64,000 nt of DNA from Maratus speciosus. Taxonomy: Eukaryota; Arthropoda; Arachnida; Araneae; Salticidae. Positions 24,266 to 37,400 of this stretch are shown here, one piece after another. A model generated the notes under the pieces. The model had not been told where the DNA came from, searched no databases, and was given only the letters and a program-made list of their open reading frames with translations. Every line of letters starts with the position of its first letter. Position 1 is the stretch's first letter. Made by a program: the position numbers and the translations under genes. The DNA lies in assembly GCA_963932465.1 (NCBI GenBank), contig OZ010788.1, positions 671,730,484 through 671,794,483 of the forward strand, written 5' to 3'.

Positions 24266-25250
24266 GGTCATGGAAAAAAAAGTAAACATCACTTACTAAC
24301 TCTGGAAAAAATTATCGTAGAAGAAAATTACTGGTACCACACGATTTGTAATAAAGTCTAATTTTAAATGATGTATATAAAATTTGCTGAGGGGGGGGGG
24401 GGGGGGGGGGTTCATCTACATTTTAAACCGAACCATCACTTTTTTTTTTCCAATAGCAGTACACAATTCTGGCAGCATAAATGAACTCAACACCCTTGAA
24501 TTAGCCTAAGAACAAATTTTTATGCAATTCGTGCGATAAGTTTCCGAGAAATTCATTCTTTTAAAACGATAGTATTTTATGGACTGTATTTAAATTGAAG
24601 TTTGATACTCGATTGTTGACCGAGAGAGCTCCCTTCTTGACCAAAGGATCCTAAGTGCCACTCTGGCAGTCATTGAAGACTGCTAGATGATAGGATAGCA
24701 TAAGAAATTTCAAAATATCTAGTCACTTCTATCATAATTTATCATTTTGCCGTCTTTAAGCATAATTTGAAAACTACTTGGAAGAAAAATGTGAAATTTT
24801 GGATTTCCACAAAGCAGGACTTAATAAATCTAAATACAACAAAAGAATTGATATTTTTTTCAATATTAATTTCATAATTCATATCATAAAATTATAAAAA
24901 TTTCAAATTCAACATATTTATGTTTCGGTATTTTAGTATTATTGTTGCACAAAACATGAGCACATTAGGAGTACAATTTCAGGAGATATTAATAAAAATA
25001 TGAAAATGTAATTTAACATTAGAAGCCCTAAATTTTGAATGTTTATAATTCAAAAACTTGTCATTCAAATGACTTGAAATTTTGTGCCTAGGTATAGTTT
25101 GAACCGAAAATTTGAAATATCCTAATCAAATTTTATATACATTATTTAAAAGTAGACTTTATTTCCTATTGTTCGGTATCAGTAACTTTCTCCTACGATA
25201 ATTTATTGAAGAGTTAGTAGGGGCTGTTTACTTTTTTTCCACGACAGACC
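24266..25250. mobile_element. Nonautonomous TIR element (GGTC..GGAAAAAAAGTAAACA)
   Basis: The left end GGTCATGGAAAAAAAAGTAAA pairs with a right end complementary to CGTGGAAAAAAAGTAAACAG, and CTTACTAACTC-like sequence matches further in. A related, partial copy occurs near 50075-50345 (TTAAATTATGTATATAACATT, GGTACTCGATTG). It contains a 20-G run. No coding frame and no clear target duplication. Confidence 0.55.
24391..24410 (+). repeat. Homopolymer of 20 G
   Basis: An uninterrupted run of twenty G in strongly AT-rich DNA. Related runs are the C tract at about 21709-21722 and the G tract at about 23101-23112. Lengths in such tracts are prone to sequencing error. Confidence 0.9.
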
Positions 25251-25281
25251 ACTAAAATAACTTGTTATAAAATTCATTTAA

Positions 25282-25838
25282 GGCGTCACAGGACTCTTAA
25301 AATGGGAAAAAATGAAAAAAGACACCAATTTCACCATTTATAATATCTTAAAATGTATATGATTTTAAAACACAATTTTTATTGGGATGGAAGATATGAA
25401 GATGTTCTTTCATTTCATATATTTAAAAAATTGCAACTGTCAGAGATTTCACGCGCTGACAATTGCTATAAGAGCTTACGCGCAGGATTTCAAAATAAAT
25501 ATTGCTACTAGAAAGGACAATTTTGGTGCCTACTTATACTTTAGACTTTAATAACTACCCTGAACCAAAATAAATTTATATTTGAAGCCTTTCTTATATT
25601 TTTAATACAAAGTTGTATTTAACTAATACAAAATTTCGAATATTTCTTTAGTATAATTACCTAAAAAAACTATTTTTTTTAACAATAAAAGGGAAATTTT
25701 AGGTTCAGTTTATACAGACTAACAGGAAACATATGTTTAGAAAATGCCATGAAATAATACTCAGAAGTTTTTGAGATAACGTGCGTTTTATTGCCAAAAA
25801 GACATTTGGAGAAAAATGACTTCAAATTTTGGGAAACA
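25282..25838 (-). mobile_element. Repeat family R2, copy 3 (inverted, truncated)
   Basis: An inverted copy preceded by TTAA at 25278-25281. It lacks about 150 bp of the end that begins copy 1. In this orientation the short frame lies on the plus strand (MILKHNFYWDGRYEDV... ending QNKYCY), with an internal deletion of about twelve codons relative to copies 1 and 2. Confidence 0.72.
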
Positions 25839-27427
25839 CCTCAACTTTTACAAAAACTTTTTACCCGACTGCCAAGAAGAGTTATTTGTTACACGCGTAT
25901 CAAGGTATGTGGATTTCTTTATTCCCTCGAAACATCCCAATGGCTAGATGGATTTTAATGAATGAGGTCGCTATCGATTCGTATTCGTCGTACCCGTCCG
26001 ATTGTTATAGGCTAAGTTTTGTTTTTATAAATTCAAAATGGCGGTGGAGACGAAAAATTTTTTTTACGTACCCTACTGAGTGGCGTATCATTGGATAGGT
26101 CTTTCAAAATGAAGACCATGTTTCATTGACTATTTTACAGTCAGCAGCTCCGTTTAAATATTACACAGCCTGGAAGTTGTGCAGGTAGGATTTCTAGCTT
26201 TACTGCAACTCTAACCTTCATCAAAACAGTGTTTATAGGTAGGAACTAACAATTAAACAAAACTTAAAAGTCATCAGTACGAGTAAATAAAAAAATAGAT
26301 AAGTAGGAAAAAATTGTCTCACATTAATGAGAAATAGTTAATTAGTTCGCTTTTTACGCAGTCCGGTTTTTTGATTTTTCAAATTTAATTTTTATTTATA
26401 TATCAAAGTACAGACATACAAACTTATAAATACCTAAGACGTGTCAACAAATCTTAGACTAATAATATTAAGTAGGTCATTTTCTATTAACCTTTTCAAC
26501 AGAATTGATTGAATATACATGTATTTTTACATCGATGTGTTTGTGATCATTATGATCACACACGACATTCACACACGAGTCACAATGATCATTATGTTTA
26601 TTATTGGGCTGAAAAGAACTCTTACTAAGAAACTTTGTCTTAAAATGTTTATAAATGATCAATCAATGTGAGGAATAATAAAAACACGGATTTGTTAATA
26701 ATTTAAAATGGCTTAAAAAGGAAGAACCATTAAAAACCATTGTTTAAATACTGTCAAATATAGTGAAATTGTTTTTTTGAAAACATTATTTCTAATTTTC
26801 CTGCTCTGTATTTTTCTCCAAATATGTATGAATGCAGCATGACTTGTATAGTTTTATACTTTTCTTAAAAGAGATCCATTAATATTGATTACTAATTAAT
26901 ACAGCAATATTTTCCCTCTTTATTAAAAAAAATAAATCTCTAAAATTTAAAAAAACCTTGAATGAAATCAAATAATTAAATATGTAAAAAATTTGAAAAA
27001 AATTGCTAACTTACGTTTTGTACAAAAAGACAATTATTGATAAATTATCGCTTGCTTTTTAGTAAGTGTCCTCTTGTTGTCAGTTTAATAGTGTTAAAAG
27101 TAATATCTGAATGCTATTTTTTAATAATTTATTAACAATTATTAATAAAATTCTTAAATTCAAGAAGATTTTGGGAAGAAATTAATATATTCTCTCTTTA
27201 AGATAAAAATTCAGAAATAATATGGTAAGTAAACCTTGTGATATACATAATATCACACAATTAATTTAAAATATTTCGAATCATAAAAAAGAATATAATT
27301 TTTTATTTTGATTATGACACTAACACATAAGAACTAGTGTCCTTTAATTATTTTTAAAACGATCAACTGATTTGTAAATAATTCATACGATTACTCATTT
27401 TTTTCATATGAGTGAAAATGTGCCAAG
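25839..27427. other. No gene recognised
   Basis: Contains an 89-codon frame (25829-26098) that begins inside R2 copy 3 and has no recognisable motif. A TTTTTACCCGACTGCCAAGAAG stretch near 25858 resembles a widespread arthropod repeat motif (from memory). The remainder is AT-rich without features. Confidence 0.45.
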
Positions 27428-27435
27428 GCTGGGAC

Positions 27436-27621
27436 CAGTGTTGCCAGTGGGCTACTTTTTTTAAATTCAGATTTCTTCATTGGCACCACTCTTTTGAAAT
27501 GTTAAATTCAGCTTATTTAAGGACATATTAATTAAGGCGAAAACAAGATAAATTTTACGATTTAAAAAAAGTGGTGCAATCAAGACATCTGAATTAAAAA
27601 AATAGCCCACTGGAAACACTG
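27436..27621. mobile_element. hAT MITE, copy A
   Basis: A 186-bp palindromic element with perfect 8-bp duplications GCTGGGAC (27428-27435 and 27622-27629). The ends read CAGTGTTGCCAGTGGGCTAC / complement with one or two differences. It is closely related to 29969-30158. Confidence 0.92.
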
Positions 27622-27932
27622 GCTGGGACTGTAAGGCCAGTACTTTTGGATTCAACTGCCAATGCCCTTCTAATTGAACGATCTGAGTGACTTCGAAGCT
27701 GACACAATATTTGCTCAGAATCTCTCGATCATTTTGTTACATACATCTGGTATGTTATTTGACACAGTTCAGCAATATAATGTATAGGGACTGTAATTAA
27801 TTAAATTGTAGTTATTCACCCATAGTTTAGTTCCTTTACCTACGGTTTATTCTCTCGAGATGTATCAAATAACAGACCAGAAGTCATTACCAAAGGGTTG
27901 TTCTCAGCGATTATTGTTCTGGATGGGAAGGC

Positions 27933-28005
27933 GTCCAGATAGCTCAATTGGAAGATCAACGGAAATTGAAACCAAAGGTTCTGGGTACGACTCCCAACTG
28001 GATAT
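27933..28005 (+). repeat. tRNA-derived SINE head or tRNA pseudogene
   Basis: A region of about 73 bases has GTCCAG/CTGGAT acceptor-like pairing, a box A-like TAGCTCAATTGG and a box B-like GGTTCTGGGTACGACTCC with a TGGG/CCCA T-stem and TACGACT loop. The anticodon arm does not fold well and the D-stem has a mismatch, so a functional tRNA is unlikely. A SINE body may follow to about 28100 but its end is not visible. Confidence 0.5.
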
Positions 28006-28139
28006 ATTTTTGCTTAGATGGAAAAATTACTACTCGGATGAACTAGTTTCGTCCTTATGAATGTGTAGTTATTGATGTCATTAATATTGTACGCAAAGCG
28101 CTTCAAAGAAAGAGACTGCAAATTGGTTCAAGACAGAGA

Positions 28140-28145
28140 TTTATT
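28140..28145 (-). promoter_or_regulatory. Possible polyadenylation signal of the kinase gene
   Basis: AATAAA on the minus strand about 200 bases beyond the exon 6 stop. This is the first canonical hexamer I see downstream. In an AT-rich genome such a hexamer may occur by chance. Confidence 0.4.
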
Positions 28146-28342
28146 TGGTTGATTGCCAAAGCCAGTTTTGTTCATGTGAGGAGTAAGAACAAAAATAAAT
28201 AAATGGTAATAAAAAAGTGATCCATGTAGGTGAGTGTGTAGAAATTAGAATAAAAATGAAGGTAAGCCGCATAATTTTGCATAAAAACTCCGCCTTGAAA
28301 GGATGGCCGAAAATTGCTATTGTCTCCAGTCGCTGAAGTACT

Positions 28343-28488
28343 TCAGTCGCTGGAATTTTTATCCTTAATGCTTTCATCACATGCTTTTGTGGAACACCTA
28401 CAACAACAATATTTGTTCCAGTTCTTTTTAAACCAATCTCTGATATTTTTCAAAGGGTTCTTCTTCATTCTCGTTGCTGAAAGCATAT
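28343..28488 (-). CDS. Kinase exon 6: Cys/aromatic C terminus and stop
   Basis: A strong acceptor (CTTTCATTTCAG) precedes AT, which completes an Asp codon with the G left by exon 5. The CDS total then becomes exactly divisible by three. It encodes [40 protein letters not shown] and a short hydrophilic end, then TGA. The CCCRC cluster beside basic and aromatic residues is a plausible lipidation or metal-binding site (inference). The assignment rests on splice signals and phase, since the exon lies 3.2 kb from exon 5; an alternative terminal exon is possible. Confidence 0.7.
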
Positions 28489-31400
28489 CTGAAATGAAAG
28501 TAAATATATAAATAAATGAAGCAACCTTTGAGTATGCTCTTAAATAAAATTTCAAGTAACAGTCGAAACAGAATCCAGGTACAAACCGTAAATAAAACAA
28601 GTCGGAAAGTGTTCGTCAAACATTGCAAATGAGGTGCGTTCGTACTTTAACTAGTTTTATAAACAGTCAGATCTTGGTGCAATAGCTTTTGCACACTTAT
28701 GCAGAAATGCATGAATACAAAATTGATTACGATTCTATGTATAATAAATTCAGTAATGCATAAATAATACGACTACATCTTAAATCGGACGTCATCACCA
28801 TGACAACCTAGAATCATGACCTATCACGGGATATCATTGAATTAATCACATATGAAAGCATTTAATAGAATAAAGAAAACTTTTATGAATTTCTTTTAAG
28901 TTTTGACTCAATTTTCATGAACTTTGGAATTACTCGAAAAATTCTGCACCGATTTTATATATTAAATTTCAAAGCATTCGGTTGGGTTGTTTTTGCGCTG
29001 TTATATGCGGACAGAGGGACGGACTAAACGACGGCTATAGGTGCTACGTATTTATATAATTACGAAGTCACCTTAAAAGCTTTGTTCTTATATAAGCGTG
29101 GTTTACAGTAAACATTTACCATAATTATTATGCTTTTATTGTGTAAATGTACAGTACTTGCTCGTTTCATTTAAAATAAGATCAAAACCTGTAATATATT
29201 TCTTCAAATACTAATTTTTTTCTAGCTTTCATTCACAGTGTAAATAGGTTCCTATATAAGATCAATTATGCTTAAAAAAAGACAAAAATGAATACAGTTC
29301 TGGTGGCCTAAATAAAACAGTTGAAGCATTTTAAAATTACGTAATCTACAAAATAAAGGATTGAAATAAAAGCTATTAGTACCTCGCATGTTTAGTTTCA
29401 TAATGTGTTTCAAAATTTGTACTCTTCACATGTATGATAATATGCATAATTGATAAGGAAATTTATTGGAAGTATATATATTTTTATTTTTTACAAATTA
29501 AATAATGTCTTTATTCACAAATTAAAATCAGGTAATTTGCAATAAAGATGAAAATGAAGTGTTGTGTTGATATTTTTTTATCAAGCTATTGCAAAATCAG
29601 ATTTTAATATTGAAGGAAAATGTAATTTTCATATAGTGTGATGTAGAGGAATATAATCTTTAACCATACGTGTTTATTTATATACGGTTTTTGGCATATT
29701 TGCCAGTCTATTATATGAAATATTGCATTTTCTGTAACATATGTGGTATTCTGCCGGTGATGATTAAACGTGTCGCTTTGTTCTTTCACATTTGTATATA
29801 TATATTCATTATAATCTATACATTATATATATATACATATATATATACATTATAATCTAAATTTTATTTTTTTGCAATATATTATTGAATTATATTTATT
29901 TCAATTTTATATAGCATGATTTAGCATGAAATATGTTTTGGAATTTAATTTCATTTTATTTAGTAAATCAGTGTTGCCAGTGGGCAACTTTTTTAAAATT
30001 CAGATTTCGGGATTGGCACCACTTTTCTGAAATGGTAAAATTCCCCTTCTTTTCGCCTTAATTAATATATCATTAAATAAGAAGAATTTTACTATTTTAA
30101 AAAAGTGGTGCCAATCAAGAAATCTGAATTTTAAAAAAGTAGCCCACTGGCAATACTGTAGTAAATGGTGCTTTGCACCTTTTTCCCCTCTGTTCTATGT
30201 AACTATTATGTAATATTGTATTATGTAAAATCTCTAAATTGGTATTTTTAGCATTTTGTTGCTCTAATTTTTTAGCTAGTTTTTGATTTAAAGGTATTCT
30301 ATATGTACATTAATTACTTGCCAGCTTTAATTACAGATTTGTCAGATTTTGTAAGAAGAACTTATTTGTTATATTTTTATTTCAAAGGTGTTGTATCCTT
30401 ATTTATTGCAATAAAGAAACTCTTGAACATTTCGGGATATTCACATTCTGAATATATTATGCATTATTTTTTATCACTAGTTTAGTTTATAATCCATATC
30501 TAAGGTAACGATGTAAGAAAATAGCGCAAAGTTAATTTGTAAAATGTAGCATGTTTAATTTTAGAAGATATAAATTTTGAACGCTTCAAATCTAGAAACA
30601 ATATGCATATTTTATTGGAAGTTTCCATTTTAATTACAAATTTATTGATTTCTTTCTTTTTTTTTTTTTTTACAAATTAGAATCAAGTAAATTACAAATC
30701 GATGTATGGACAATGCTATTACCTAATTTATAATTTTTCCCCTTCCACCAAACCACTGGAAATACAATTTTAAAATGTAAGGAATTTTTAGTTTCTAATA
30801 GGTACTGATTTATGGGAAACAAATTAATGTTTGAGGGATGACGTAATATACCAAACAAGAGATACACAAAAAAATCCGGCGTTCAATTTGAAGCTTCTGT
30901 ATTGCCGGAAAATACTAAAGTATAAAACAAAATTATATTATTAAGAAAAAGAAGAAACAACGTATAAAGGCACAAATAAAATGTGTTTAAAAGCATACAG
31001 CTGTTTTAAACACATTTTATTTGTGCCTTTATACGTTGTTTCTTCTTTTTCTTAATATATTGGCACAAAGTACAATCCTTCCCCACTTTTTATAAAAAAT
31101 TATATTACCCCGCCAAGTTTTTAAAGGAAAAAAGATGTGATTTTTTCTATGTTTAAGAAAATTTGGGATAAACGTAGATAAAGTACAAATGGAGCCATAT
31201 AATAACTTAAATCCATATTTCATAAACATCCATTGCTTTGTAATGCACATGTCGCATCTAATTAATGTATACAAATTTTATTTAAATATCTGAACTAATT
31301 TGATATTCATTGGTAGAACTTTAGAGTATAATGCATTTTTACGACGAATGCGCAGTATTTTCAAAAAGTAGGATCGCGTAATATGTGCTTTTAACATTTC

Positions 31401-34400
31401 GTAATGTACAAAATTGTTTGGTTTTTGTTAGAATCCTTAATATTATTCTGTTGTAATGTTAAATCAAGTGCAAATATGTATGCAAATGCTGAACTTTAGA
31501 ACGGCGTAACTCTTCAGGTTTCAAATAATTTGCAAATATTTTCCACAGTTGTTATTTTCCAATTGTTTTTTAGAAACAAAATACAATTCCTAAAACACCG
31601 AAAATTTCTGATATTGAAATTACTACACTATATCGAATTTATTTTTAATCAAAACAAATTATTTAAATACCTTGCAACGTAATTGTATCTGTTATGTCAT
31701 CCTTAGCAGTATATTCCGATACATTAGTCGAATCACTAGCTGAAGGCTTGATATCATGACATTCACGTTCCTCCTGAAAGCAAGTCGCGCTGTCGCATTT
31801 TTCTTCTATTAATCTCCTTCGAGATTGCTTTTCTGTTTCTTCATCAATGTCGTATGTTAAACTATCTGCACTTGTTTCTTTGGTGGCAGAAACTACCACA
31901 ACCTTTTCTCCTATTCCTTTGTCACCCTGAGAGAGTACTTCATATAAATCAAGATTTGATTTATAATCTGAATTTAATCCTATACCAAAAAAAAAAAAAA
32001 AAAAAAAAAAAAATTATTTTATTAAAGATAAGTACATGTTTACAGATAATGGAATATAGATAAAAAATAAATTCTCGTTTAATTCAATACACAATATAAA
32101 GGATGTTATCCCATTTATTATTTACCTTTTATGTAGAAAAGGTAATTTATTCCAAAGTCTTATAATTTAATTAAATCACTATTTAGGGGAAATACTGTTT
32201 TGATAAGTTAATAGAGGTATGGCAAATATAATTTATAATTATGTTATATGCAATAGATGTGAGGTATTTGCGACTAATCGTTTAAATTTCTATTAAAACT
32301 AATAATATTTACAATTAAATAGTGCGTTTTCTCAATTATAACTATTTGTAAAAGATAAATTCCTTAGGAAACTTAGAAAACATGTGCAGTTACAAAAACT
32401 TTAACTGAAATGAAAACTTTCAGAACTTCTTAGATTGTATAGAACAAATTTTTAAAGCTTTTGAGATCAACATTAGTCAAGGCAGGAGTAAACAGATATG
32501 TTATACACTTGATTGTCATTTAGTAGCACATTCACACCATAAGATAAAAACGTCCATTTCACACCCATAAAAAAGTTCAGCACACTAAAATAATTAAGTG
32601 CATTTTTAAATTCTAGTCAATGCACAGCATGTTTCCTAAACACTATAAAAAGAAAGTAAAATTGACATAGTCTGATGTTTTGCATCTTTGAAACATTTTT
32701 CTCTAATTTATCTCATTTGCAGTTTGACAAAAAGGGGAATTAAATTCAAAAATGTAATTTCCACATTCTTTGGAACTATCATTTAAATGATATGATAAAA
32801 AGATATATTAAAATATTACATGCAAATTTAAAAAATAAATTTAAAGTTTAAGTATAATAGTAAAATATTTTAGATTCTATTTCAGATTCTTTTTTATTCT
32901 ATTCCAAAGCTGAGAAAAATATTTTTGTATGTAGCGAAGAGAGCTGAAATAATCATTTCTTCAATATAACATTAAATTAAAAAATGTGATTTGCAGATTC
33001 ATTTATATGATCATTTAAATAATATGACAAAGAAAGATACAAGAAAAAATATTACATGCAAAATTTAAGTAAAAAGTTTAGTTCACTGAAAATTTTTTAT
33101 ATCAGTATTTATCTTACATACCTTCACTTGATGTGTTTGTTGTCTTGCAGCTTTTAAAATATGACTTTTTCAGAAGAGCCGAATCACTCTGGCAACTCTT
33201 AGACGCCAGATTCTCATGACTGCATTGTATAGAACCGAGGCTTGTTGAGTGGCCTACAGATACTCTGTCAGCAAATGAATCTTCAAACACAAAACTATCT
33301 TTCTTTTCAGGATGGAATTGCTTTTTAGCCTCAATACCTTCATCAATTGATGACATTTTCAGCAGAATCGAGTCACTGCGGCACGGCTTAGTATGTAGAT
33401 TTTCTGGACAAATCCGATGGGAACTCAGGCTTTTAGAGACATGCACGTTTACAGTTGAATGTTTGTGATCTGTAGTTACAAACTCAGTGTCTGACTTTAC
33501 GACACATGCTTTTTCCTTTATCACCTCAATAAAATCCAGTTCTTCCTTAGAAAAGATCTTAATACAGTCACCTACTTCAGTATTAGATGTTAAATTATCT
33601 CTGTATACGATGGTAGTATTTGAATTATCTTTAGTATGATCGGCAATCCCTTCACCAAGATTAGTGTGGACTCCGCTGTTCACGTGTTCTTTCTTAGTAG
33701 GATTATCTTTCTGGCTGTCGTCATCATCAAATCCATTTACATTTTCTTTAACATCTTTTCCATTATGAATTATGTGGGACATAGATTTTTCGCCTCCAAC
33801 GACTTTCTCTTTTTCTAGAGATTTTTTTCGCTTTATTTCACGTATGCGCCTAGGCATAGTTGATGGTTTTTCGGCATCAAGTGACGTGAAAAGACCTTTA
33901 AAAGAAATAAAATCGTATAACTTATAGGTAATACAATATAAATGTAAATCATTTATAATCATAGAAACAGTTGAAAATTAATAATCCAGATGAAAGAAAT
34001 ATAGATGAAAGAAGTAGAATTTCTTTTACTAATAAGCTTTTGAAAAAAAAACCTTTTTAGAGATACAAAGAATATATATATCCATTTAAACTAATTATAA
34101 GAACTGATTGGCGCAATAAAACAGAATAAAATAGAATAAAACAGAAGAAGAAAACAGATCGTTCTTGTGACGAAAATTCTTAATCTGTTATGGATATAAT
34201 TTTTTACCATATTATAAAGAAAGTAATATTATATTTAACGTTAAACACAGTAGCATTTAAAGTAAAGAGATTGAAACATTTTAAAAATTACTCTAAACAA
34301 TAATTTAAACGAAATATTTTTGTGGAGTTTATAAAATTGAAACGCACATAACTGCACATAACACTGTTAAACGCAGCTATATAAATGCGTTAAATAAATG

Positions 34401-37400
34401 GAATATATTTTATGGTGTATATTTTACAAATATAATATGCCCTTATCATAAAACTGTTAATTTCTTTACTAATAGTAGATGTTTAAAAAATAGTATTCGT
34501 TCCCTTAGCGGGAGCGTTGGTCTGTAATGGGGGGGTTGAAGTATTACCCCAAATTGGAAAGGAGCACACGTTATTTTCCATTACAAAAATATAATTTCTG
34601 TTTAAAAAATAATTTTTTTTTGGCAATCTGCAAACAAATTTATACTAACAAAATACGCGTTTTAAGGGGGTCCGGTGTTCAAAATTCTATTTTTTTTTTT
34701 TATTTATAGAGTTTTTGTTATGAATTTTTTTTCTGAAATATGTCTTAATATAATAAGAATATTGCACGTAAAAAATCTGAAAATTTTTAAATATTTAAAA
34801 AAAAATTAAATTTTAAAATTTTAAACATATTTAATTTTTTATATAAAACTGGAAGTACTGACTCGATTTACAAAATTTTTACACTTTCGTGTACAGAAAA
34901 TGTGTCAATTTAATTTGTCTTCTGGATTTCTGAAAATATTGATTATGAATTTTATAAAAAAAAATTAAGTAAAAAAATGAAGTTTTTTTTATGATTGAGT
35001 TTTGCATTAATCAGCATACTTTCACAATTATCCGTCAAAATTAAAAATCCTGCAGAAAATTTGTTGGAAATAGAGCATAAAATCTCTGTTAAAAATTTCA
35101 TACCTATATCTTGCAAGGAACTTTAGATATATTCTTTTAAAGTTGACAAATCGTAAAAAAAAATCCATCTGAGATAAATGAAGTTAAAGTTCTCGTGAGC
35201 GGGAAGCTGATGCATCGCTTCTCAAGGCAAAAGGTGTTATATTTCTGGATCGAATGAAAATAAAAGCCTGCGGTTTGCGGTATTTAACGCTAAAAACTCA
35301 GTATTTTTTTAAAGCCAATTTAAAAAAGAATGCATTTTTTTTTTTGAGAATTTTTAGCCCCGGACCCCCTTAAAAATTTGAAATTTAAAAGTTTTAAACA
35401 TGAACTAGAAGTCAAAATATCACCAATTTAAAATCATTCTAATTTCTTTTGTTAATATTCCACACATAGTTTGAGAAATTACAAGGAACAACTATGATGT
35501 AATTCTACATTACTATATATATTTATTTATATGCATAATTCTTTTACATTTAGATTTTTTAAATGCAGTTATATTAATATAGTTTATTTTATTTGTAGAT
35601 ATTAACTGCTGTTTAAAACTCTATGTATTTCTGAATCATGTTTTTTTTTCTTATCTGTTTCAAATAAAGCATTTGTTTTAAAAATGTAAGTGGAGACATC
35701 TCTGATTTGAATATATAAAATAATGTTCGCGTTACTATTCCCAAACTACGATATTCAAATTATAAAAAAGATAATTTTTTATTACCTCTTAAATAGAAAG
35801 CCTGCATATATTTAACAAGTTGGAAATTGTACGTCAAACGGGGCAAATGAGGTGCGTTCGTACCATAACTAGTTTTAGAAATATTCAGATCTGTGTGCCG
35901 CAGCTGTTGCACTCTAATGCAAAAATGTACGATCACAAAATTTATTACGCTTGCATATATCAAATTCAGTCATGCAAAAATAATAGGACTTCCTCTTAAA
36001 TAGGACGTCATCACCATCGCAACCTAGAATCATGACCTATCATAGGATATCTTTGAATTCATGGCGTAGGATAGGATTTAATAGAATGAAGAAAACTTTT
36101 ATTAATATCTTTTGAAGTTTTGATTCGATATTTATAAAATTTGAAATGACTCGACACTATGTTGCAACGATTATATATATTAAATTTCAAACCATTCGAT
36201 TGGGTTATTTTTTGTGTTGTTTTATGTAAACAGGCAGACAGACAGACGGAGGGACCAGAAGACGACTATAGGTGCTAAAAATAGATCTTTGAGAGTCTCG
36301 CTGTTAGTACATTTAGTATAATATGAAGCACCTGGAATTGAACTTAAAAAATTTGTATTCATTCTATATCATATCATATTATATACTATATTCTATATCA
36401 TATATGAATCAGTCTATGGAAGTCTCTTTTTCAAAAGTAGCTGTAAAAAAATTACTTTATCATTTCTTCATTTTATTATAATCATTAAATTCCTTTTTAC
36501 AAAGAATTATAAAAATCCCTTTTTGATGTTTTAGTGGTAATTTACTTTCCCTCATAGTGCAATCTTATAGTTTTGTTTATCTCTTACAATTAAAATCTGG
36601 CGATATGTTTTTTTTTTTTCACTGATAACTTTTTATCAGATAAATTTTTAACGGATAAATGTCATTCTTGTAACTTTTCTTGTTTTAACTGATTGTCGAT
36701 GCACTTAATTAAATCTAATCTTGTTCAAAGATGTTTTGATTATTATTTTTTTAACAGTATTGTATAAGTAATAGTAATAGTATTATATTGTATATTTAAT
36801 TGTATTGTAATTCTATTCCATAAACCCTCATCTTAAAAAAATTAAAATACATACAAGTATGCATCAATTTTTTTTCGAAGCACATTCCCTTATACCTGTG
36901 TTTTATGACCTTCATTTTTATGTAGTTCCCTAATATGCAGTTGTATAGCATTTTGCATAAATCCTTTAAACAAATCTAAATTTTACAGTAATATGTAATT
37001 CTAATGTAATAATGAAATAATAAAAAAAAACCTGTTTTTTTTTTTTTTTTTTTTTTTTTTTCTACTTACATAATAAAAATATGTTCATGAAGGAATTTAA
37101 TACAATAGTCTCCTTCAAATCAGCAACCATAAAATTCGCAAAGGTCTAAAATCCGCACATCATCACAAATGTAAACAATAAACGATGCGTTTATTACATG
37201 AATGAATGATGTGTATTATTACACATCCACAATCAAGCGACACTGAAATATAATAAAGATCTTTAAAATCAACGTAAAACAATTAATAATCATTTCATCT
37301 AATGGTCAAATGGCATGCAAACCACTAATTTTTGTCGAACAGTTTAACTGGTTGTTTTGCACTTTTTTCCTAAGAGCACACCTTTTTTGTTTGCAGACAA

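Noticed and set aside
25829..26098. 89-codon open frame
   Set aside because: It starts inside R2 copy 3, has no recognisable motif and no splice or promoter support.
27933..28005. Functional tRNA gene
   Set aside because: The anticodon stem does not pair and the D-stem is mismatched, so a SINE head or pseudogene is more likely.
28141..28628. Minus-strand frames extending beyond kinase exon 6 and in other frames
   Set aside because: Only 28343-28488 is bounded by an acceptor in the right phase and the stop; the rest is intron, 3' untranslated or shadow sequence.
33114..33962. Stand-alone single-exon gene starting at the methionine near 33962
   Set aside because: The first 22 codons precede a splice acceptor at 33896-33897 and read like intron. 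Phase continuity with the neighbouring exons shows it is part of the kinase.
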